DNA from: Hyaloscypha bicolor E
Taxonomy: Eukaryota > Ascomycota > Leotiomycetes > Helotiales > Hyaloscyphaceae
Direction: 5' to 3'
Assembly: GCF_002865645.1 (NCBI RefSeq)
Contig: NW_020194575.1
Location: forward strand, 79,247-143,246
Length of the DNA: 64,000 bases
Position 1 is the stretch's first letter. The number at the start of each line of letters is the position of its first letter. The notes below the pieces were generated by a model. It saw only the letters and a list, made by a program, of their open reading frames with translations, was not told the DNA's origin and did not search any database. Made by a program: the position numbers and the translations under genes. Positions 33,401 to 47,000 of the stretch are shown here, in pieces.

Positions 33401-33736
33401 TTATAATATATATAGGGTCGTATATAACTTAAGGGCATATAATAAACCTCGGATATTGCGGGTATTAATTAGGGAGATTAGTAGCTCTTTAATATCCTAA
33501 CTAATTACTATTTATATTATATGTATTAGGCTTATAAATTACTAATTATATATATGCTATCGGGGCCTCCTATTTAGAGGAGGCTTCTCTGGACCTTATA
33601 AAAGAGACAGAGATTAGTTCTATACTAAATTTAATATTATAGTTTTATAATATACTAATTTATTCTATTATCTTATTACCTACTAATAAATACCTTATAT
33701 TATATTTATATATTATATATTTCTAATAAACTAATA
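33400..33736 (+). repeat. 5' LTR of Copia-3 (left boundary approximate)
   Basis: It ends CTAATA at 33736, followed by CTAATTAGTTTATATATATAAATTA, the same join as after the Copia-1 LTR at 37689. It shares TATTAGGCTTA and the last 90 or so bases with that LTR. A 7-bp stem (GCCTCCT 33565-33571, AGGAGGC 33578-33584) lies 13 bases before a good TATA box, TATAAAAG at 33597-33604, probably the promoter. This part is less mutated than the Copia-1 LTRs. Confidence 0.6.
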
Positions 33737-34740
33737 CTAATTAGTTTATATATATAAATTAGAAAATAAAATCTTTTAAGCTAAAGAAATATCTAATAGC
33801 TTATAATAAAATTAATTTAATTTACCTTATATTAAAAAGAAAAATTATTTATTAATTTCATTAAAAAAGTATTTAATAGTCTAAAAAAGAAAATAGCTAG
33901 TTTTTATTAAAAACTAATAATTATTATATTAAAAAGAAGAATTATTTATTAATTTTATAAAAAAGTATTTAATAATCTAAAAGAAATCTAATTTTTATTT
34001 ATTAATTAATTAATAAATAATTAACTATTTAATTCTTTATTATTCTTTAAAATTAATTTCTTTTAGTTCTAAAACTACTTTTTTAAAAACTATCTTCTCT
34101 ATTTATATAATACTCGAATTTATAAAGCCTTTTTCTAAAATATATATTTTATATATATTCTTAAAATTCTTTAATTATAACTTTAATTTTATTATTAAAT
34201 TAGGCTTTTTAAGCTTTAGATTCTTCTAGAATTATAATATTTTATTTCCTAAATTTCTTATTATAAATAATATTTTTATTTTAATATTTTTAATATTTCT
34301 AGATATTTAAATTCTTTTTATAAACTTATTATAAATTATATATATATATTAGAAAGAGCTTAGTTTTAAAGATTTGATATAATAGAATTATAAAATAAAT
34401 ATATATATATATATAAAATAGAAAAATAATATTAATTTAATTATTTATAATAATAATAAAGTTTTAAATTATTATAATACTAGATTATTCTAATATAAAA
34501 TAAAGAAATTAACTAATAATAATTTCTAGATATTATTTAAGAATAATTTTAATAATTTTAATTTTATAATATTTAATTAATTAGATTAATAAGAATTATA
34601 TTAATTATAAATTATTTTATAATATAATAGTATTTATATTAAATATAATAATAAAGAATTTACTATTATATAATTCTTAATTAATATTATTTAGAAAAGA
34701 AAATATTTCAATTATAGCTAATATTATTATTAAACTAGAT
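33737..34740 (+). mobile_element. Copia-3, 5' internal part only
   Basis: The leader and start of gag align with Copia-1 (37690-38760) and, more weakly, with Copia-2 (55170-56100). Shared runs include TTCTTTTAGTTCTAAAACTA and TTTATTTCCTAAATTTCTTATTATAAA. Similarity fades near 34740, so the rest of the element was lost or replaced. No readable protein. Confidence 0.65.
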
Positions 34741-37395
34741 TTTAATATAAGCTTTATTATTTTATTTTATATATTTTTTAATAATAATATTATAAAAAAT
34801 TAATATATTAAACTAATTATTATTTATAATTATTTCTATTAATACCGAATTATAAAAAAGCTAATAATAATAAATATCTATTATTTTTACTATTTTTAAA
34901 TAGTTCTTTAATTAGCCTTTTTATTAAGAAACTAATTAGAAAATTAAATTAAATAAAAAGGCTAAAAGAAGCTAAAATAAGAGAAGAAAACAAGAAAACA
35001 AGAAAAAATGAAAAAATGAAAAAAAAAGAATTTTATATTAGATTTAAAAGCAAAAAATATTTAAAGCTCTTATATAAAATACTAGAAATTAAAATAAGAA
35101 AAGTTATAAAATATTAATTTTTATACTTTTATAAATAAATAAAACTTAGTATATAAAATATATAATATAATAAAAGAATAAAGCTTATATATATTAAATT
35201 TATAAAATATAGAAATTATAATTATTAAATATTAATATTTTTTATTTATTTTATATATATTTATATATTTAATTATAGAAATATTTAATATATTTTAAGC
35301 TTAAAATATTATTTATATATTTAGTAAAACTTATAATAAATATTAATTTAATATTAAAAATAACTAATTAGAAAATAATTTAATTATATTAATTACTAAA
35401 ATTTAAAAAAAGAAATAAGTTATAAGAAATATAAAGCCTTAAGGGCTTATATATAAACTAGTTATATATATATTTAATAATTAAAATATTTAAATATTTT
35501 TTAATTTTACTTTTTTATTAAATTTTTATAACTTTTATAAAACTTTTATTTAATAAAATAAAAACTTATTATTTTTTATTTTTTATTATTCTAAATTACC
35601 TAAAACTAGATTTTAATATTTTATTAAGAAATCTTAAAAAAGTTATTTCTAAAAATAAAAAAAATTCTATTTAAGAATTAAAAATATTATAAGAATTCTT
35701 TTTTTCTTTTTTAATTACTTAAAATTAGAAATAAGAATATATAAATTAGAATATATATAATATATATATTAATATTATTATAAATTCGGAATTATTCGGA
35801 ATTTAATTTATAATTAGGCTAATTTATTTTTTAATAAAATATTTTCTAATAAGCTAAATTTAAAAATATTATTTCTTTTTTTATTATTTTTATTATTTAA
35901 TTATCTTTTATTTTCTATTAATAGATTTAATATATCTTTTATATTAATATTAATAAATAAGTATTTTAGTTTATTTAATTAGTTTTTATTAATATTTATT
36001 ATAGCTTTTTTAAATATTATTCTTTTTCTATTATAAATTTAAAGATTTATAACTAATTTTACTAATTTTATTATTCTTAACTTTTATATTTTATTTAATA
36101 TATTATTATTTAAATCTAATATTAATTTAATTATTTATTTAATTATTTATTATATTATTTATTATATTATTTATTATATTATTTATTATATTATTTATTA
36201 TATTATTTATTATATTATTTATTATATTATTTATATTATATTATTTATTATATTATTTATTATATTATTTATTATATTATTTATTATATTATTTATTATA
36301 TTATTTATTATATTATTTATTATATTATTTATAAATTTAAATATTAATTTATTTAAAATATTAGTTTTATAATATTAGTTTTATAATATTAGTTTTATAA
36401 TATTAGTTCTTATATAATATATTAATAATACTAGAATATTTCTATTAGTTTATTAGTAAAAGTTTATATTATATTTATTATAATTAGCTAATATAAATAA
36501 TAAATAATATTTAAATATTTTATTTTTATTTTTATATTAGTATTATTTCTTATAAATAAATTCTAATTTAATATTAAATTAAACTAAAAAGCTTTTAGAT
36601 ATATTATTTATTCTTTTCTTTATTTAAATTAAAGTTTATAATTGAGTTTTTCTAAGTCTTTTTTAATTCTTTTTATTATTTTATATAAAATAACTATATT
36701 TATAATAATTCTTTTTATTTTTACTAATTTATTTATAAGTTTTATTATTATATTTTAGTTAGTAATAAAGATTTCTTATAGAAAATTTGGCTTATTTAGA
36801 TTTATATATTATTAGACTAGTTTAATAAAATTATTACTATTATAATATAAATATTTAATATTTTATTAAATTAATTATATTATTTTTCTAAATATAAATC
36901 TTTTATATATATTATTATATTTCTAGAAATAATTTCTTGAATTTTATTTATATTAAAATATTAAATTAATTTCTAATTCTAATATTTTATTATTTATTCT
37001 ATTTCTAAATATTTTTTATTTTTTATTTTAAAAGAATTCCGGGTTATTATTTAAAAATAAGTTTTATTTTTTTAATTTTTAAGTTTTTTTTAATATTAGT
37101 TTATTTATCTAATATTAGATCTTTTTACTTTTTTTTTAATTCTTTTAAATCTGTTTATAAACCGGCTTATAAGTATTTCTTTATAAAGTTTATTATTTTA
37201 TTTTAATATATTTTTTAAATTATAGCTTATTAGAAATTTATTTAATTTTTTGTATTTTTTAATAAAAACTTTATTACTAAATAATTAATAATTTTAATAG
37301 AAATTGCTAGTATTATTATTATAAGCTTTAATTAATTTATAGGACTTTTGTTTATTTTTTAAAATAATTTATAATTCTATTATTATTATTATTAT
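34741..37395. other. Very AT-rich block, unidentified
   Basis: Almost pure A/T sequence. It contains a perfect 13-bp inverted repeat (TAGCCTTTTTATT 34913-34925 with 34952-34964) and a 12-bp tandem array. On the - strand between about 36400 and 37370 a Gln/Asn/Lys-rich frame can be read through stops, but I recognise no domain. Confidence 0.4.
36142..36331. repeat. 12-bp AT minisatellite
   Basis: About fifteen tandem units of ATTATTTATTAT, with one shortened unit near 36228. Confidence 0.9.
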
Positions 37396-37410
37396 TATTA
37401 TAAATATAAT
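37396..37410 (-). repeat. Outer end of the Gypsy-5 3' LTR
   Basis: TATTATAAATATAAT aligns with the end of the Gypsy-3 LTR (reverse complement TATTACAGGTATAGT). The rest of this LTR continues after Copia-1 at 43779. ATAAT at 37406-37410 is the left target duplicate of Copia-1. Confidence 0.65.
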
Positions 37411-37689
37411 TATTAGTATAGCTATTTCTTTAGAAATTATATATATAATTATAAGATACGAGATATGAAATATAAATAATAAAATATAAGATATAGTTAT
37501 ATAATCTTATATTTTATAAGTAATTTAATTAATAAACTAGATTCTATTAGGCTTAGTAGATTTAGAAATTATATATTAATATTATAATATTATATTTCCT
37601 ATTTTTAAAAAATAATAACTTTATTAATCTTATATAAATAAATATTTTATAATTATATAATAGTATTATATATTACTAGTAAACCAATA
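37411..37689 (+). repeat. Copia-1 5' LTR
   Basis: 279 bp; aligns with 43465-43778. Primer-binding region follows at 37690. Confidence 0.8.
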
Positions 37690-38174
37690 CTAATTAGTTT
37701 ATATATATAAATTAAAAAAGATTTTAGATTAGTTTTAAAAGTATTTAGTAGTTTAAAATAAATTTGGTTTATTTTATATTAAAAAAGAAAACTATTTATT
37801 GATTTTATAAAAGTATTTCATAGCCTATAAAAAAGATACTAGCTTTTACTAATTAATAAGTAATTAGCTATTTAATTAATTAATTAATTAATTTCTACTA
37901 TTTTTTAAAACTAATTTCTTTTAATTCCAAAACTATTTTCTTGGAAATTATTCTTTCTATTTATATAATACTTGTATTTACGAAACCCTTTTTCTGAAAT
38001 ATATATCCTATATATATTCTTAAAGCTCTTTAATTACTATTTCAATTTTATTATTAAATCGATTTTTTTAAGCTTTAGATTCTCTCGGAATTATAATATT
38101 TTATTTCTTAAATTTCTTATTATAAACGAAATATTTAAAAATAAAATATTTACTTTAATATTCTTAATACCTCT

Positions 38175-38300
38175 AGATATCTGAGATATCTAATATCTTT
38201 ATTAAATATCTAGTATCTAAACCAGGTATCTGGTATTTTAACTAAATATTTAAATCTAATATCTAAATTAGATATTTAGGTATCTAAATATCTTTATTAC
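38175..38300. repeat. ATCT-type imperfect palindromic array in the Copia-1 leader
   Basis: A run of GATATCT, TAGTATCT and CCAGGTATCTGG units. Copia-2 and Copia-3 lack it at the same place. Similar ATACCAGATATC units form part of the Gypsy-3 and Gypsy-4 LTRs. Confidence 0.6.
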
Positions 38301-38399
38301 TAAATCCTTTCTATAAACCTATTATAAACTATCTTATCTTTAAACCCCTTTTATTATAAGCCATATATATACTAAAGAAAACCTGAATTCGATTTAATA

Positions 38400-41300
38400 T
38401 AAATACTAAAATAAAAAAAATAAACTAATTAAAAAATAAGAAAATAGTATTAATCTAGTAATTATAATAAAGACTAATTTTTAGAAATATCTAATTACTA
38501 AGATATATTAGTATATCTTATATAAGAAAAGTAATAATAATTTATAGGATCTATTTTAGAATAACTTTAAAAACTTTAATAATATAATATATAATCTAAT
38601 TAGCTATATATTTATATAAAATCTTTAAACCTAACTTTATTATAATAGTATTTATATTAAATAGAATTACAAAAATCTTATTATTATATAATTCTTTATT
38701 AACTTTACCTAAAAGAAAATAAATAATATATGAAATAAAGCTAATATTATTAATAATAGTCTAATTAGAATAGATCTTTTTTTTTTAGAGATCTATTATA
38801 TTAGTTTATCTTATTTTAAATAAAACTAAATATAAAAGAATTAGATATTCTTAATTAAGAAACCAAGCTATTTATTTATTTTCTCTAAATTAAGGCTATT
38901 TATTATTTCTATTTTTATTACTATTAGTATTATTACTAAACCCGAACTTCTATTAATTAATATTTACTATTACTATTAGAAAGCTTATTAGAGAAATAAT
39001 AAAAATATTTTTTAAAATATAAAAATATAATAGAATTAATAATAGTTTTAATTATAAACTTATTATTTTTCTAGATATTTACTAATATATAAAGCTTCTA
39101 GAAAAAATACTAATAAAAGCTTTTTCTATTATATTAAAGAAACTAATATAAGACTGTTTCTATAATAATTAGTTCTCGAGTTATATATATAAAAAGGCTT
39201 ATATAAATATTTATAGCTTTTTTAAAAGCCCCGGTTTCTATTATTAAAATTTAAATAAATAAAATACTATTACCTTAATAATTATAATAATAAAAAACTC
39301 TAAAAAACAATATTTGAGCTTATTTAAATACTAATTAATAACCTATATAAATTATAATATAGCTTTATTTCTATTTTATAAAATACCAAATTCCTATATA
39401 ATAAAATTATTACTTTTTATTAAGGCTTATTAGTATACTAATATATAGTTTCGAACTCTTCTAATAAACTCGGCTAGCTTATTAATAAGCTCTAATTATT
39501 TATTATTACTTATAAAAAGAAGTAATAAATTAATATTAAAACTTATTTTACTAATTAATAATACTATTTTTAAAATTCTTTAAGCTATTATTTATTTAGA
39601 AATTATTAATATAAATCTAGCTATAATTTCGAAATCCGTAATAATTATTTCAAGTTCTATAATTATAATAATTATTTCAAGTTCTATAATTATAATAATT
39701 ATATTTTAAAGTTATATTTTATATATAAGAAACTCGAATATTACTTATAGAAATATATATTAAAGAAATAAAAAACTAAAAAGGCCCGATTTAAGAATAA
39801 AAACATTTACTAATTTAGATTTCGAAATATTTATAACTTTAATAAATATTTTAATAATATTTATATATAGTATATTATTAAATTTAAAAGAGAAAATAGT
39901 AATAAAAGTAATAAAAACAAACTAGTAAATAATACTTTTAAAGCTTTATTAGTAGAAATAAATAAAGAAAAGAAATATTATTCAGATTTCTATTTTATTT
40001 TTATTAAGAGCTTTTTAGCTATTTCTATTATTCTTATTTCTATTATTTCTATAACTAATACTTTTATAAATAACCTTATTTCTCTTTCTTTTATATACTA
40101 GATAATAAGCAAAAACTATATCTTAAAGCCTATTAAATAAATAAAAGATATTTAGATATTTATAATTAATAGTATATTAAGATATAATATTTACTACTTT
40201 TATAAAATTATAATTAATACTAGAGCCTTTAGATTTTTAATTACTAGTTCTAACTAATTTCAAGCTTTATAATATGCTAATAATAGTATCTAATTTAATA
40301 AAACTATTAAAGATTAAGTTAATATCTAGTTTAGTATTAGATCTATATTTTTATTAGATTTATAATAATAAAAATACCAATTAAATAAATATAATTCTAT
40401 ATTATATTTATAAAGACTTTATTTCTATTTAGTTTAACTAATATAAAGAAGCTAGAAATCTATTTTAATAATCTTACTAATTATTTTATTATTTTTATTA
40501 AATACTTTATATTTATAATATAATATTTTAAATATTCTTTTCTGCTTTAGAATATTATATTATAAAGCTTTATTTCCGAATTCTTTATTTATAACTCTTG
40601 CTTTTTTATAAAAGTCGAATTATAATATCTATATTATTATTTTAGTTATTTATTTATTAGTAAGCTCTAAAATATACTAGAATAAGTAGGCCATAATATT
40701 AATATAAAAGCCCTTAAGTATTTTATAAAGTATTATAGATAATACTAGAAATTCGAATAATTACTGGAATAATTCAGGTTTAATCTAAGAAATAATATTA
40801 GTTTTAACTATTTTATTATTATTAATATTTTCTATATTTCTAGTAAATTTATATTTTATATTATTAATAAAGATACTTAATATTAAGCCGGCTAATAGCT
40901 TTAAAATATTAGTATATTATATATTTGAAATATTTTAAAATAATATTAAATTAATATTTATTTAGGCCTTTCTAATTAGATTATAATAGATATTAGAAAG
41001 TAGTTTATTAATAAAGAATTTACTTAACTTATAAATATTATAGGAACTAAGATTAAAATTATCTTTATAAAAGCTTATAATTTTAATAAAATTATAAAAT
41101 ATTATTATAGTTTAATTTAATATATTTATTTTATTATTATAATTAAAATTAATAGAATTAATAAAAATACTATATTTTAAATAGCTTTTAAGGCTATTTA
41201 TAATTTTATAAAACCTAATAGTATTATTCTAATTCTTTTAGTTTATAGTATTTCATTTTAAATAATTAAATATAATATTTTATTATTAATTATATTATAA

Positions 41301-43260
41301 TAATTAGTAGTATTTAAAAAGATAATAATAGAAATTTAAAAGCTTTAAGCTAAATACTAGATTATAAATATCCTAAATACCCGAAATAGTTCTAGTATTA
41401 TTAATATTTATAAATTTTTCTTAAATTCGAATATTTTTATATAATATAAAAGAAATACTAGTTAATCTAATAATTAGAATAGATTATATAAGCTAGTAGC
41501 TATTAATAGAAAGAACTATATACTAGTTCTATTATATAATAATATTATCTTTTATTTAATTTTTATAAAGCCCTTTTATATAAGAAATATTAAGGTTATT
41601 ATTAATAGCTTTAAATCTAAATCTATTTCTGAACTTTATAATAAAGCTAAAAGTAATATAAATATAATTTCTTCTATTATTCCTACTATTTTATTAAAGT
41701 ATAATGGAAGATACTTTTATAAAATTCTAGATATTATAGTATTTCTATAAAATAATAACTTATATAAGAACTTCTATTAAATTAAAATTACTAGCCTTCT
41801 AAAAAGAAATATATTTAAGATTATTTCTAGATCTCAGATATTAAAAGAAATATATATTTTTAATTCCCGATTTATTAATAAGATTAAAAACAAGAATATA
41901 AAAAAAGAGATTAAGAAATTGAGACTAGTTATTTAAGCTTATAATAATAATAAGAAATATATAATATTAATATAATTACTTATTATTTAATATATTAGTT
42001 AGAGAATTATTCTTAATATTACTATTATAATAATAAATATTATAAAATTATATTTATATAATATCTTATGAGTTTATATTTAATTAATAACTTTATTTAA
42101 TTATAATTTTTATATTAATCTATCTTATAAATTTATTAAAGAGCTAAATCTGAAAAATTATTCTATTTTAAAAGTTATAAAACTATTATATAATATATTA
42201 GAAACTAGAAACTACTAGTTTAAGACTTATTATTCTTATTATACTAATAAGCTTTCTATAGAATAATTAACTTATAATCCTTATCTCTTCTATAATAAAT
42301 AATTATTCGGAATTATTAGCCTTTAAACTAATAATATTTTATTTATTAAAACTAATAATTTTATAAAAATAAAATAATTAAAGTTCTAAAAAACTAAATT
42401 CTTAACTAAAGAATATAAATACTTTACTTTTAATTATAATCTTAAATTTAATAGAGATATTATTTATATAAATATTATTAGAATTATTTTTATATAGAAA
42501 TACTAATATAAAAAACTTTAAACTATTTCTATAAAAAATACTATTATTATAAATAATAGAAATATTATTTATTAAAATCTTTTTATTAAAAACTAATATA
42601 TTATCTAATATACTAAAAAAGTATATATTATATTAGTCTATTAACTAAAAGCTTTATAATCTATTAATTATTATTTAAGTTATTAAATTCTCGGAAATTA
42701 ATATAAAGGTATTTAATAAATATATTTAATAGTAAATTGAGAATATTATTAGAGAACTGAAATTTATAAAGCTAGTAAAAAAGTTCTTATATTTAATTGT
42801 TTTTATAAATAATAAAGATTTCTTTTTTTAAATTAGAAATATTCTAGTTCTAGTAAATAGAACTAGATATACTAATATTATTTACTAGTTCTTTATTAAA
42901 TATAAGAGAGTTACTAGAATTATTCTAGCTTTAGAATTCTATAATATAGCTTATAGCTTTAATATAAATACTTTAATTAAATCTATAATTAATAAAGTAC
43001 TAGAAATAGAATAATTATTAATAGTTTATATAACTTCGAAATCATTATATAAATACTTTATTAAATTAGGAATTATTTGAAAAAAAGTATTTAATAATTA
43101 ATATAATATATTTCTATTAAATATATAAATAATAAGAGATTATAGAAATTAAATAAATTAAAGAAAAATCGAATTCTATTAATTTTATAATAAAATTAAA
43201 GCTAATAAATACTTTTAAATATCTAATTAATATAAATATTATATAATTAGATATAGAAAA
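38400..43260 (+). pseudogene. Copia-1 gag-pol remnant
   Basis: The polyprotein is riddled with TAA/TAG. Readable landmarks are a protease site reading IINTRAFRF at about 40208-40234 (D to N in DTGA), followed by QFQALQ as in fungal Copia proteases. RT spans about 41950-42520, with a LYNILETRNYQF stretch and SYYTNKLSIEQLTY. RNase H spans about 42795-43130, with RVTRIILALEFYNIAY and TSKSLY, then a PADxMTK-like end. Order PR-(IN)-RT-RH is that of Ty1/Copia. The integrase core is not resolvable by eye. Copia-2 is the closest relative. Confidence 0.7.
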
Positions 43261-43464
43261 TTAAATTAAATATAAATAAAATAGAAAAATATTATAAGAA
43301 AGAAAATTATATATAAAAGGCTATAGCCTTTAATATATAATTAAAACCTTAAAAAGAATATATATATATAAAATATTTAAGAAATCTAATACTAGACCGA
43401 ATTAGAGAATTTATATATTATTAGGAAAAAATACTATTTTTTATATTTTTTAAAAAGTTTCTAG

Positions 43465-43778
43465 TATTAGTATAATTATTTCTTTAGAAGTTATATATAT
43501 AATTATAAAATATAAAATATAGGATATAAGTAATAAGATATAAAATATAAGATATAAATAATAAGATATAGAATATAGAATATAATTATATAACTTTATA
43601 TTTTATAAATAACTCGATTAGTAAACTAGACTTTATTAGGCTTAATAGATTTAGGAATTATATATTAATATTATAATATTATACTTTCTATTTTTAAAGA
43701 ATAATAACTTTACTAACTTTATATAAATAAGTATTTTATAATTATATAATAGTATTATATATTATTAGTAAACTAATA
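43465..43778 (+). repeat. Copia-1 3' LTR
   Basis: 314 bp; 35 bases longer than the 5' LTR owing to added ATAAGATATA/AATATAAG repeats at 43525-43580. Confidence 0.8.
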
Positions 43779-44012
43779 ATAATATTTAGAATTTAGAATA
43801 TAAAATAGAAAATTCTTTATAAAAATAATTAAAAATTAAAAATTAAAAAACTAGAATATAAAAAGCTATAAAAAATTTATTTTTTTATAATATACTAGTT
43901 TTAAAAAAGTTTAGTTTTTAAATATTTCTAATATATTTTAAATATATTTTTCTAATGAAATAGTTATATTATATATATTTAGAAAATATTTAAATATCTA
44001 ATAAATTATAAT
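43779..44012 (-). repeat. Main part of the Gypsy-5 3' LTR
   Basis: It aligns closely with the reverse complement of the Gypsy-3 3' LTR (54429-54702): the strings AACTAGAATATAAAAAGCTATA, ATAATATACTAGTT and AATATATTTTAAATATA match with transitions. Together with 37396-37410 it makes one LTR of about 245 bp, split by Copia-1. Confidence 0.75.
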
Positions 44013-47000
44013 TATACTTTTCTTTTTTAAAATAAGCTTATTTTTAAACTTTATAAAAGCTATTAATTTATCTAATTTTATATTATTCTTTTTTCTAAAA
44101 TAAATTAGTATTTTAAATATAAATATTATATATAAAAAGCAAATACTTTTAATATATAATTTAGAAGAATTTATTATTATTTCTATATAATTCTAAATAA
44201 GTATTATTTTTTATATAATCTAATTAATATTATTAATAATAAAGTTTTATAAAACCAGAAAGCTATTATTTAGTATTAAAACTAGATATTATACTAGATT
44301 CTCATTTTAATTAATTTACTAAATTTTATATTTTAGTTTATTTTTTATTAGCTTAATTATAATAACTCGTTTAATATTATATTCTTATTTATTATTCTTT
44401 AATACTAATAAAAATAGTTCCGGATTTACTTAATTTAATAAAAAATTCTAGAAGTTCTTTTATAGCTTTTTTATATAGAAAACTAAATATATTTTTATAA
44501 TTTCTAATAGCTTTAAAAAAAACAAATAGCTATATTATTCTAAAAATCTCAAATAAGTTCTTTATTTAGTTTTTTAGCTTCTAGTTCAAATAATTAGATT
44601 TCTAATATTTTATAATAATTTATATTTTATTTCTAACTTTGAAATTAATTAAATAATAGTATTTATTAGCTTATATTATATATTATTTTTATATTTATTT
44701 TATATAATCCTAAATAAATTATTATAATTTATATAATTAATTTACTAATATTTTTAATTTATTTCTATTTAGTTTTTTTTTAAATAAACTAGTTTTAATA
44801 AAAGAGTTCTAATTTAGAGAAATATAAGACTTATAATTTCTTTAGTTTTAAATAGAAATTATCTAATAATTTAATATTAAAAAGAGACTTATTAATAATT
44901 AATTATAATAATTTATTTATTCTAGTTATTCTAATAATAAATAATATATAAATATAATCTTTAATTAAAATACTAATTAATAATTTTTATTTATTTATTT
45001 ACTTATTTAAAAGTAATTAATTATTAAAAGTTTGAGCTTTATATTAATTCTTATATAGAATTCGCTTTAAAAATCAAATATAAATTAGAGTTTTTAATCT
45101 AATATAATTATTTCTGAAATATTTATTTAATATATTATATAAAATTAAAATAAAAGTATTAGTTATTTAGCTATAATTATATTATAGGCCGATTTATTTT
45201 CTAAATAATTTTTAATAATATATTATTAGAAATAATTAGAAATTAAAAATAAATAAAATAAAATAGGCTTTTTATTTCTAGATATATATAATTTTTTATA
45301 AATATAATAATTACTATAATATTAATTAATATTATTATTTATAAATAACTAATAATAATATTTTTTAAATAATTAATAAAACTTTATATATTTAGAATAT
45401 TTAGAAAAAAATTTATTATATATTTTATAAAAGTAATCTGGAAATTATTTTATTTTTTATAATATAAAGTTTTCTATAATATAAAAAGAAGCCATTTTAT
45501 AATATTTAGATATTATTTTTAATTCGGGCTATTATATATAGCTTTTCTAAATCCGGTAATATATAATTATTTTATAGAATTTTATTTATAAATTACAAGC
45601 TATTATATTTAATAAAAGCTTTTAATAATACTTTTATAAAAATATCTTTTTCTAAAAAAATTATATTTCTAATAAAAATATATATTATAAAAAATAAATT
45701 ATAATAAAATAAAACCTTATATAAAGTATATTAAAATATAAAACGTAATTTAATAATAAAATAATAAAATAAAAAATATAAATAATAAAATAAAAATAAT
45801 AAAATATAAATAATATATAATATATAAAAGCTTAATTAATTAAATATAAAAAAGAAATTATTATCTAAAATATTAAAACTATTAAAATAGAGTAATTTTA
45901 ATAAAATATAACTTATTATATTATAATTGATTTTTTTTTATACTTATTTCCTGAATATTAAAAACTAATAGAAAATTCTTATTTAAAATTCGAAATAATA
46001 AAATAAATAGAATTTTCTTTTACTAGTATTTTTAATTTCTTTTTAATATATTAAAAATATAATTTATTATTTTTAAATAATCTTATTTCATATTTTCGAA
46101 CTTATTTAAAAGTAATTCGAATTTACTTAATTATATTTTTATATTAAATATAATATAATTCTTTTTATTATTTAGTATTTGCTTTTAATTATTACTTAAT
46201 TTTAGCCTTTATAACTAGATATTAAAATAGCTTATTATAATAAATTATATTATAAATTATACTAATATATTTCAAATATATAGCTTTTTTGAATTTCGTA
46301 TTACTTTTAGTATTTTTAAATTAATCTTTAATAAAAAAAGAAAGCTTTTAATAAAAAACTTTAATAATTTTATAAGAGATTCTATTTTTATATATTTTAT
46401 TTTAAATAATAATTATATTTATTAGAATTATATTATAATTCTAATAAATATAATTATTATTTAATTTTTTAATTATTATTTAATTATAATTTCAGACTTA
46501 TAAATTATTTAGCTAAAAATATTTATTTATTTAATTAAGTATTTCATATTTAAATACTTTTCTCTTGCTTTTTTATTAGATATTTATTTATTTAATTTAT
46601 TTATATTTTCTAAATTAAAATTATTATAAATAGAAAAGTAATTAATATTCTTAAGAATTTTTTTATTAAAAAAAGTTATTTTCTTATAATTTATAAAGAA
46701 AATATAGTTAATATTCCGATTTTTCTTATTAATAAAGAACTTGCTATTTAGAGCTTTAATAATAACTAGATTATTAATATTATTTTTATATTAATAATAA
46801 TTAATATTTCTAGAAATATAATATTAAATTAGCTAAAAATAAATAACTAGATAAATAGAAGATTTAGTTAATATTTTATAAAATTCAAGCCATATTAGAA
46901 GATTTATTATTAAAAGTTAAGAAACTAAAACAAAATAACTATTATCTAGATTTTTATATAATAGAACCTTAATATAATAATTCCTAATATAATAATATTC

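Larger units (their letters stand above)
37411..43778 (+). mobile_element. Copia-1, complete Ty1/Copia retrotransposon, heavily mutated
   Basis: The 6.37-kb element has LTRs at 37411-37689 (279 bp) and 43465-43778 (314 bp). Both start TATTAGTATA and end CTAATA or CCAATA, read as mutated TGTTAG...CTAACA. It is flanked by ATAAT on both sides (37406-37410, 43779-43783). The 3' LTR is longer because of extra TAAGATATA-type microrepeats. Protease, RT and RNase H appear in Copia order. It lies within the 3' LTR of Gypsy-5. Confidence 0.85.

Noticed and set aside
36142..36331. CRISPR-like array
   Set aside because: Units are contiguous 12-mers without spacers; a simple minisatellite.
37972..38184. 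70-aa plus-strand frame
   Set aside because: Lies in the Copia-1 leader; the same region in Copia-2 and Copia-3 has no matching frame.
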